From DASSBG01 sp035699085 (GTDB taxonomy: Bacteria; Pseudomonadota; Gammaproteobacteria; Xanthomonadales; Rhodanobacteraceae), in assembly GCA_035699085.1 (NCBI GenBank), contig DASSBG010000033.1, positions 1 to 55,060 of the forward strand: DNA of 55,060 nt, given 5' to 3'. How positions within the stretch are numbered: position 1 is the first letter of the stretch; each line of letters starts with the position of its first letter. Positions 49,364 to 55,060 of this stretch are shown here, piece by piece. The notes under the pieces are model-generated. The model saw only the letters and a list, made by a program, of their open reading frames with translations, had not been told where the DNA came from and ran no database searches. The position numbers were made by a program, and so were the translations under genes.

Positions 49364-51246
49364 GGCGCCCCCGCCTCGGCTTGCAGCGTCGCCACCGGCG
49401 GCGGCTGTTCCCGCAGCCAGGCATCCAGCATCTGGCGCGCGACCGGCGCAGCCGCACTGCTGCCCCAGGCGCCGTTGTCGATCACCACGGCCACCGCAAT
49501 GCGTGGGTGCTTGACTGGCGTGTAGGCAATGAACAGCGCGTGGTGCAGCCTGGCGAGCTCCTCGATGCTGCGGCCGCTTTCGTAGTCGGTGGTGGTGCGC
49601 GAAAAGCGCTCCGAGGTGCCGGTCTTGCCGGCGATCAGGTAGGGGAAACCCTTGCCCAGGCCGCTGGCCGTACCCTTGGCGCCGTTGACCACGTCAAGCA
49701 TGCCGCGCTGCACCGCCGCCCACGCCTCGTCAGGCGCAGCCACCACCTGCCTGCCCTTCTCGGCCGGCAGCAACTCCGGCTGCGCCTGGCCGGCGTGGCC
49801 GAGCGCGTAGAGCAGGTGCGGCGCGTGCGCGACGCCGTGGTCGGCGAGGGTCGCCACCGCATGCGCCAGCTGCAGCGGCGTCACCGCCCAGTAGCCCTGG
49901 CCGATGCCGGCGATCACCGTCTCGCCCGGATACCACGGGTTGCGGCTGTGGGCGCTCTTCCACTCGCGCGACGGCAGGATGCCGGATGATTCGCCACGCA
50001 GGTCGATGCCGGTCTCTTCGCCGAAGCCGAAGCGGGCCATGAAGCTCGACAACCGGTCGATACCCATGTCGTTGGCCAGCGCGTAGAAATAGGTATTCAC
50101 CGACTGCTCGATGGCCTGTTCCAGGTTGACCCAGCCGCTGCCCCAGCGCTTGTCGTCACGGTAGCCGCGCGAGTTGCCCGGCAGGTACCAGGTGCCGGTG
50201 GAGAGGATCTTGTCCTGCGGTGTGCGCAGTCCCATGATCAACCCGCCCAGCCCGAGGAACGGTTTGACGGTCGAGCCGGGCGGGTATTGCCCGCGCATGG
50301 CACGCGCCATCAACGGGTTGTCCGGGTCGTGCAGCAGCGCCGAATAGTCGGTCTGGCTGATGCCGTTGACGAACAGGTTGGGGTCGTAGGCCGGATTGCT
50401 GACCATCGCCAGCACCTCGCCGTTGCGCGGGTCGATCGCCACGGCCGCACCGGCCTGGTCGCCCAGCGCATCCACCGTCGCCTGCTGCAGCCGTGCGTCG
50501 ATGGTCAGGTACAGACTGGTGCCCGGCTGCGGCGGATGCCGCTCCAGTACCCTCAACGGCCGCTGGTCGGCGTTGACCTCGACCAGCTCATAGCCCGGCT
50601 TGCCGTGCAGCACGGTTTCGTAATAGCGCTCCAGCCCGGTCTTGCCGATGTGCGTGGTGCCGTCGTAGAGGTCGGCGTCGAGGCCCTTGAGGTCGTTGGG
50701 GTCGATACGCGCGACATAGCCGATGATGTGGGCGAAGTCCCGCCCCATAGGGTAGTTGCGGGTCAGGTACGGGACCACGTCGACGCCGGGAAAGCGCCAG
50801 CGGTTGACGGCAAAACGGGCGATGTCGTTCTGGTCGAGGTCGAACTTCAGCGGCACGCTCTGGAAGCTGCGGTGCTGCCTGAGCTGCTGGTGGAAGCGCT
50901 TGATGTCGTCGCTCGACAAAGGCACCACCTGCTGCAGGCGGTCGAGCATCGCATCGACATGCTTCACCCGCTCCGGCACCACCTCGAGACGGAAGGCGGG
51001 CACGTTGTCCGCCAGGATGCGGCCGTGGCGGTCGTAGATCAGGCCACGCGCCGGCGCCAGGTGGCGCAGGTGCACGCGGTTTTGCGTGGCGCGGGTGACG
51101 TATTCGCCATGCTCGACCACCTGCAGCCAGAAGAAGCGCGACAGCACGACGGCCAGGCCAACAAGGATCAGGCCGAAACCGGCCAGCACCCGGCGGCGAA
51201 ACAGCGCCGTCTCCCGGCGGTTGTCCTTGATTGCGCGCCGCGTCAT
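49360..51246 (-). CDS. mrdA: Penicillin-binding protein 2 (side-wall transpeptidase)
   Basis: Protein of 628 aa with one N-terminal membrane helix (VLAGFGLILVGLAVVLSRFFWLQV), the pedestal domain (ARGLIYDRHGRILADN), and the transpeptidase domain with SxxK in PPGSTVKPFLGLGGL, SxN in IEQSVNTYFYALA and KTG in LIAGKTGTSERF. The ATG at 51246 follows GGAGG. It partners RodA in the elongasome. Confidence 0.97.
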   Translation of the reverse strand: MTRRAIKDNRRETALFRRRVLAGFGLILVGLAVVLSRFFWLQVVEHGEYVTRATQNRVHLRHLAPARGLIYDRHGRILADNVPAFRLEVVPERVKHVDAMLDRLQQVVPLSSDDIKRFHQQLRQHRSFQSVPLKFDLDQNDIARFAVNRWRFPGVDVVPYLTRNYPMGRDFAHIIGYVARIDPNDLKGLDADLYDGTTHIGKTGLERYYETVLHGKPGYELVEVNADQRPLRVLERHPPQPGTSLYLTIDARLQQATVDALGDQAGAAVAIDPRNGEVLAMVSNPAYDPNLFVNGISQTDYSALLHDPDNPLMARAMRGQYPPGSTVKPFLGLGGLIMGLRTPQDKILSTGTWYLPGNSRGYRDDKRWGSGWVNLEQAIEQSVNTYFYALANDMGIDRLSSFMARFGFGEETGIDLRGESSGILPSREWKSAHSRNPWYPGETVIAGIGQGYWAVTPLQLAHAVATLADHGVAHAPHLLYALGHAGQAQPELLPAEKGRQVVAAPDEAWAAVQRGMLDVVNGAKGTASGLGKGFPYLIAGKTGTSERFSRTTTDYESGRSIEELARLHHALFIAYTPVKHPRIAVAVVIDNGAWGSSAAAPVARQMLDAWLREQPPPVATLQAEAGAP

Positions 51247-51295
51247 GCGCGCGCCTCCCGCACCGGTCCGATCACTGCCCGCCGCCCCGCCACCG

Positions 51296-51781
51296 TCACT
51301 CGCGCACGCGCATCCGCGTGCGCAGGTCGTCAAGCAGCAGGAACACGAAGGGCCAAAGCAGCGCGCCCGCGAATGGGGCGTACCACCATGCCAACGGTGG
51401 CAGCGCCTCGCCGGCGAAGGCGCGCACCATCAGCAGCAGCATGCGGTCATTCAGCAGCAGGGCCAGCACCGCCAGGGTCTGCTGCCACATCGGGAAGAAG
51501 CGCAGCCGCGCGCGGAATCGCATCGCGATGAACACCAGCACGGTCAGGCGCAGTGCGTGCTCGCCGAGCAGCGAGCCGTTGAACAGGTCGGCCAGCAAGC
51601 CAATGCAGAACACCCAGCCAAGTTCGACGGGGTCGGTCGTCTCGATCACCCAGAACAGCAGCACCAGCGCGATCCAGGCGGGCTTGAACGCCGCCAGCAC
51701 CGGCGGCAGGGCCACCAGCGACAGCAGCAGCGCCAGCGCGATGCTGGCGGCAAACAGGACCTTGCGATGGCGCCAATGCAT
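51296..51781 (-). CDS. mreD: Rod shape-determining protein MreD
   Basis: Protein of 161 aa with about five membrane helices. The conserved gammaproteobacterial block WVFCIGLLADLFNGSLLGEHALRLTVLVFI is present. It links MreC to the RodA/PBP2 synthase. Its start overlaps the mreC stop by one base (TGATG). Confidence 0.94.
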   Translation of the reverse strand: MHWRHRKVLFAASIALALLLSLVALPPVLAAFKPAWIALVLLFWVIETTDPVELGWVFCIGLLADLFNGSLLGEHALRLTVLVFIAMRFRARLRFFPMWQQTLAVLALLLNDRMLLLMVRAFAGEALPPLAWWYAPFAGALLWPFVFLLLDDLRTRMRVRE

Positions 51782-52707
51782 CAGCGTGCCCCGGCGGCTG
51801 CGGATTGGCCGGCGAGACTGGCCGGCGGGCCGACAGCCGGCGCCGGCGCCGGCGGGCCCACGGGTGGCGGCAGGTCACGCAGCAGCAGCACCTCGCCGCT
51901 GCGATCGAGTGCGGCGGCCGGCGTCACCTGGGCGCGGGCGAACATGTGCGCCTCGTCCGGCGCCACGCTCGCCACCGTGCCGACCGGGAAGCCGGCCGGG
52001 AAGCGGCCGCCGAGCCCGGAGGTCAACAAACGGTCGCCGACCCGCACGTCGGCGGTCAACGGGATCGAGCGCAGCACCAACTGGTCGCCGACGCCGGAGC
52101 CACTGGCGACGGTACGCAGGCCGGTGCGCTCATCGACGACTGGAATGGAATGGTTGGGGTCGGACACCAGGATCGCGCGCGAACTGTCGTGCTGCACTTG
52201 CGTCACCTGGCCCATGACACCGTGCGCGTCGATGATGGCCTGGCCCACCTTGACGCCCTGGTCGGCGCCGACATCGAGCACGATGCGATGGCGAAATGCG
52301 CCGATATCCACGCCCACCACGTGCGCCAGTTGCACGTCCATCCCGAGCTGGCGACGCACGTCCAGCAGCTCCTGCAGGCGCTGGTTCTGACCGGCCACCA
52401 CGTGCATGCGGTTGAGGCGTGCGTTGGCCAGCAGCAGGGCCTCGCGCAGGTGCGCGTTTTCCTCGCTGAGGTGATGCCGCGAAACCAGCGAGGTGCTGGC
52501 GAAGTTGGCCAGTTTCGCCGGCAGTGACGCCAGCGCGAATACCGGCTCGATCAGCACCGAGGCGGTGTACCGCACGTGCGTGATGACGCCGACGCGGCGA
52601 TCGATCACCATCAGCACGCAAGCCAGCGCCGCATAGGCGATCAACCGCAGGGTGCCGGCCGCGTTGCCGGAAAAGAGCGTGGTGTCGCCGTCGCGCGCAA
52701 GCGCCAT
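51781..52707 (-). CDS. mreC: Rod shape-determining protein MreC
   Basis: Protein of 308 aa with an N-terminal anchor (LRLIAYAALACVLMVI). A coiled coil (HHLSEENAHLREALLLANARLNRM) is followed by the two beta-barrel domains (QLAHVVGVDIGAFRHRIVLDVGADQGVKVGQAIIDAHGVMGQV, LGGRFPAGFPVGTVASV) and a Pro/Ala-rich tail. It is a periplasmic scaffold activating PBP2. mreB lies 30 bp upstream. Confidence 0.95.
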   Translation of the reverse strand: MALARDGDTTLFSGNAAGTLRLIAYAALACVLMVIDRRVGVITHVRYTASVLIEPVFALASLPAKLANFASTSLVSRHHLSEENAHLREALLLANARLNRMHVVAGQNQRLQELLDVRRQLGMDVQLAHVVGVDIGAFRHRIVLDVGADQGVKVGQAIIDAHGVMGQVTQVQHDSSRAILVSDPNHSIPVVDERTGLRTVASGSGVGDQLVLRSIPLTADVRVGDRLLTSGLGGRFPAGFPVGTVASVAPDEAHMFARAQVTPAAALDRSGEVLLLRDLPPPVGPPAPAPAVGPPASLAGQSAAAGAR

Positions 52708-52737
52708 GATCTGCTGTCAACCCTCCCGCCGGGCGGG

Positions 52738-53784
52738 TTACTCGGGGTAGAAGAAGTCGCTGCCGTGCTCGTCGATCAGGTCCAGCGCCTGGCCGCCGCC
52801 GCGGGCGACGCAGGTCAGGGGATCGTCTGCAACCTGCACATGCAGCCCCGTCTCCTCGGAGATCAGGCGATCCAGGTCGCGCAGCAGCGCGCCGCCGCCG
52901 GTCAGCACGATGCCGCGTTCGGCGACATCCGAGCACAGCTCCGGCGGAGTCTGCTCCAACGCCGATTTGACCGCCGCGACGATGCCGCTCAGCGGCTCGT
53001 GCAGCGCCTCAAGCACCTCGTTGGAGTTGATGGTGATCATGCGCGGCACGCCTTCGGCGAGGTTGCGTCCGGAGATCTGGATCTCGCGCACGTCGCTTTG
53101 CGGAAAGGCGCAGCCGATCTCGATCTTGATCCGCTCGGCGGTCGATTCGCCAATCAGCGTGCCGTGGTTGCGGCGCACGTAATTGATGATGGCCTCGTCG
53201 AAGCGGTCGCCGCCGATCCGCACCGACTGCGAATAGACGATGCCGTTGAGGGAGATCACCGCCACCTCGGAGGTGCCGCCGCCAATGTCCAACACCATGG
53301 ACCCACGAGCCTCGCCGACCGGAATACCGGCACCGATCGCAGCGGCCATCGGCTCCTCGATGATGAACACGTCGCGGGCACCGGCGCCTTCGGCCGACTC
53401 CTTGATGGCGCGGCGCTCGACCTGGGTCGAGCCGCACGGGACACAGACCAGCACCCGCGGACTCGGCCGCAGGAAACGGGTGCGGTGCACCTGGCGAATG
53501 AAATACTGCAGCATCGCCTCGGTCATGGTGAAGTCGGCGATGACGCCGTCCTTCATCGGCCGCACGGTGGCGATGTTGCCGGGCGTGCGACCGAGCATGC
53601 GCTTGGCCTCGCTGCCGACCGCGGCGACCGCGCGCGGGCCACCCGGGCCACGATCCTGGCGGATCGCCACGACCGACGGCTCGTTCAGCACCAGGCCCTG
53701 TCCGCGCAGGTAGATCAGCGTGTTGGCCGTGCCCAGGTCGATCGACAGATCGTTGGAGAAGAGACCACGAAACTTCTTGAACAT
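52738..53784 (-). CDS. mreB: Rod shape-determining actin homologue MreB
   Basis: Protein of 348 aa. The N-terminal amphipathic membrane helix is MFKKFRGLFSNDL. The actin-fold nucleotide motifs are SIDLGTANTLIY (phosphate 1), VLDIGGGTSEVAVISL (phosphate 2) and GIVLTGGGALLRDL (adenosine). It organises side-wall synthesis from the cytoplasm. It is first gene of the run that reaches prc at 40850, with a promoter just upstream. Confidence 0.98.
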   Translation of the reverse strand: MFKKFRGLFSNDLSIDLGTANTLIYLRGQGLVLNEPSVVAIRQDRGPGGPRAVAAVGSEAKRMLGRTPGNIATVRPMKDGVIADFTMTEAMLQYFIRQVHRTRFLRPSPRVLVCVPCGSTQVERRAIKESAEGAGARDVFIIEEPMAAAIGAGIPVGEARGSMVLDIGGGTSEVAVISLNGIVYSQSVRIGGDRFDEAIINYVRRNHGTLIGESTAERIKIEIGCAFPQSDVREIQISGRNLAEGVPRMITINSNEVLEALHEPLSGIVAAVKSALEQTPPELCSDVAERGIVLTGGGALLRDLDRLISEETGLHVQVADDPLTCVARGGGQALDLIDEHGSDFFYPE

Positions 53785-53838
53785 ATGCGCCTGGCGCCGC
53801 CGATCGGGGGAATGCCGCGCGGGTGCACGGAGCCCGGG

Positions 53839-53867
53839 AGTGTAGTCAGCGCCTGTTTGGGAAGCAA
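53839..53867 (-). promoter_or_regulatory. Sigma-70 type promoter of the mreB operon
   Basis: On the minus strand TTGCTT (53867-53862) and TACACT (53844-53839) are spaced by exactly 17 bp, about 55 bp upstream of the mreB start. The -10 matches four of six consensus bases and the -35 four of six. Confidence 0.55.
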
Positions 53868-54014
53868 GCGACACAGCGCCCAAAACCGCGATTTCCCGGG
53901 CGAGGTGTTCGCCTCGGCGCCCCAATCGCGATACGATTCGCACGTTTGGCGCAGCGGACCGGTCGGGGTGGTTGGTCGAAACGCGCGCTCCCACCTTCCG
54001 AACCGGGTTTCACC

Positions 54015-54950
54015 ATGTCTGCACTGATCTGCGGCTCGCTTGCCTACGACACCATCATGGTGTTCCAGGACCAGTTCAAGAACCATATCCTGCCGGACAA
54101 GGTGCACATGCTCAATGTCGCCTTCCTGGTACCGCGAATGCGCCGCGAGTTCGGCGGCTGCGCCGGCAACATCGCCTACAACCTGAAACTGCTCGGCGAC
54201 GACCCCTTGCCGATGGCCACCGTCGGCGAGGACTTCGGTCCCTACCGCGCGCACTTCGAGCGCTGCGGCATCCGCATGGATTGCATCAAGGAGCTGCCCG
54301 ACTTCTTCACCGCCCAGGCGTTCATCACCACCGACCTGGACGACAACCAGATCACGGCCTTCCACCCCGGCGCCATGACGCGCTCAAGCGAGAACCACGT
54401 CAACGAGGTCAACGGCGTGGATTTTGGCATCGTCGCCCCGGATTCGCGCGAAGCGATGCTGCAGCACGCCGACGAGTTCGCGCAGCAGGGCGTGCCTTTC
54501 ATCTTCGATCCCGGGCAGGCGATGCCGCTCTTCAGCGGCGACGAGTTTCGCCGCATGATCGAGCTGGCGCACTACGTGACGGTCAACGACTACGAGTCGC
54601 AGCTGCTGCAGGAGCGCACCGGCTGGACGCCGGCGCAAATCGCCGAGCGCACCTCGGCCTACATCGTCACCCGCGGACCCCACGGTTCGCTGGTACATAC
54701 GCGCGAGAAGCTGCACGAGATTCCCGCGGCACGCGAACAGAGCATCACCGACCCGACGGGCTGTGGCGATGCCTACCGCGCCGGCCTGATCTTCGGTATC
54801 AGCCGCGGCATGGACTGGGACACCGTTGGCCGCATGGCCTCGCTGATGGGCGCGCTGAAGGTCGAGCATCCCGGCACGCAGAACCAGCAGTTCACCTACG
54901 ACGAATTCGCCGACCACTTCCACGAACAGTTCGGCTACCGCCTCGACTAG
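54015..54950 (+). CDS. PfkB-family carbohydrate/nucleoside kinase
   Basis: Protein of 311 aa. The PfkB fold is shown by LICGSLAYDTI at the start, FGGCAGNIAYNLKLLG (first signature, substrate binding) and DPTGCGDAYRAGLIFG (second signature with the catalytic Asp; Cys replaces the usual Ala of GAGD). Sequence details resemble the adenosine kinase/ribokinase-like group annotated in Xanthomonads. The substrate cannot be fixed by reading. It is divergent from mreB and followed directly by a large inverted repeat. Confidence 0.9.
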   Translation: MSALICGSLAYDTIMVFQDQFKNHILPDKVHMLNVAFLVPRMRREFGGCAGNIAYNLKLLGDDPLPMATVGEDFGPYRAHFERCGIRMDCIKELPDFFTAQAFITTDLDDNQITAFHPGAMTRSSENHVNEVNGVDFGIVAPDSREAMLQHADEFAQQGVPFIFDPGQAMPLFSGDEFRRMIELAHYVTVNDYESQLLQERTGWTPAQIAERTSAYIVTRGPHGSLVHTREKLHEIPAAREQSITDPTGCGDAYRAGLIFGISRGMDWDTVGRMASLMGALKVEHPGTQNQQFTYDEFADHFHEQFGYRLD

Positions 54951-55037
54951 CAAAACCGGGGTCAGAGTGCACTTTCCTCCGACGGCCGCTGGTTGTAGCG
55001 ACTGCCGCCTGGAAAGTGCACTCTGACCCCGGTTTTG
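54951..55037. repeat. Perfect 27-bp inverted repeat after the kinase gene
   Basis: The left arm 54951-54977 and right arm 55011-55037 are exact reverse complements around a 33-bp spacer. Each contains the GGGTCAGAGTGCACTTT core seen in palindromic elements dispersed in Xanthomonad genomes. It starts on the base after the stop codon. A partial third copy (CTGACCCCGGTTTTG) follows at 55038-55052. Confidence 0.9.
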
Positions 55038-55060
55038 CTGACCCCGGTTTTGCTGCGGCC

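Overview
The window is a high-GC, gene-dense chromosomal segment from a gammaproteobacterium, most likely of the Xanthomonadales (Rhodanobacteraceae/Lysobacteraceae type). This rests on the gene set and order, not on a marker-gene comparison. The pointers are the mreB-mreC-mreD-mrdA-rodA-mltB-rlpA-dacC-ybeD-lipB-lipA order, the split B12-dependent ribonucleotide reductase, birA-coaX-SPOR next to a tRNA-Thr, many exported proteases, and short G/C-rich intergenic repeats of the GGGAATCGGG kind.

Layout. 1-1684 (-): 5' part of an exported RHS/YD-repeat protein with an apparent frameshift. 1834-2151: small membrane protein. 2278-6166 (+): two tandem copies of a two-gene module, a small exported protein overlapping a PA-domain zinc metallopeptidase. 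6290-12884: VOC protein, trpS, arginase, small membrane protein, second VOC protein, tRNA-Thr(UGU), SPOR protein, coaX, birA. 12950-16024 (+): small exported protein and a gingipain-like C25 cysteine peptidase. 16033-21081 (-): dusA, PepSY protein, response regulator, sensor kinase, GT2 glycosyltransferase. 21400-24096: DUF456 protein converging on a slipin/NfeD pair. 24406-31190: exported hypothetical protein, then two sedolisins (S53), the first with PKD domains. 31243-32359: SDR and CPXCG zinc ribbon. 32476-33490 (-): a lower-GC island with a lone DpnI-type methyl-directed restriction enzyme and an 83-aa protein, directly downstream of nrdJ. 33497-36443 (-): the two nrdJ genes behind a promoter carrying a good NrdR box. 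36812-40829 (+): Deg protease, PstS-like binding protein, M17 aminopeptidase. 40850-53784 (-): a 12-gene run for rod-shape elongation, peptidoglycan maturation, lipoate synthesis and a tail-specific protease. 54015-54950 (+): PfkB-family sugar kinase followed by a perfect 27-bp inverted repeat at the window edge.

How the genes work together. The right third is housekeeping: MreBCD/PBP2/RodA build the side wall, MltB/RlpA/DacC trim it, and YbeD-LipB-LipA make lipoyl groups. The left and centre are rich in export functions: five Sec-exported peptidases of three unrelated clans (two PA-domain metallopeptidases, one C25, two S53). All five carry the same short motif, x-D-x-[ILV]-[FY]-x-x-[GDN]-F-[DEG]. 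It lies at or near the C-terminus in four of them, and at the end of the core region in the fifth. This shared tag, seen across unrelated folds, is the most unusual signal I found and may mark a common secretion or surface-handling route. Runners-up are the duplicated small-protein/metallopeptidase module and the solitary DpnI island.
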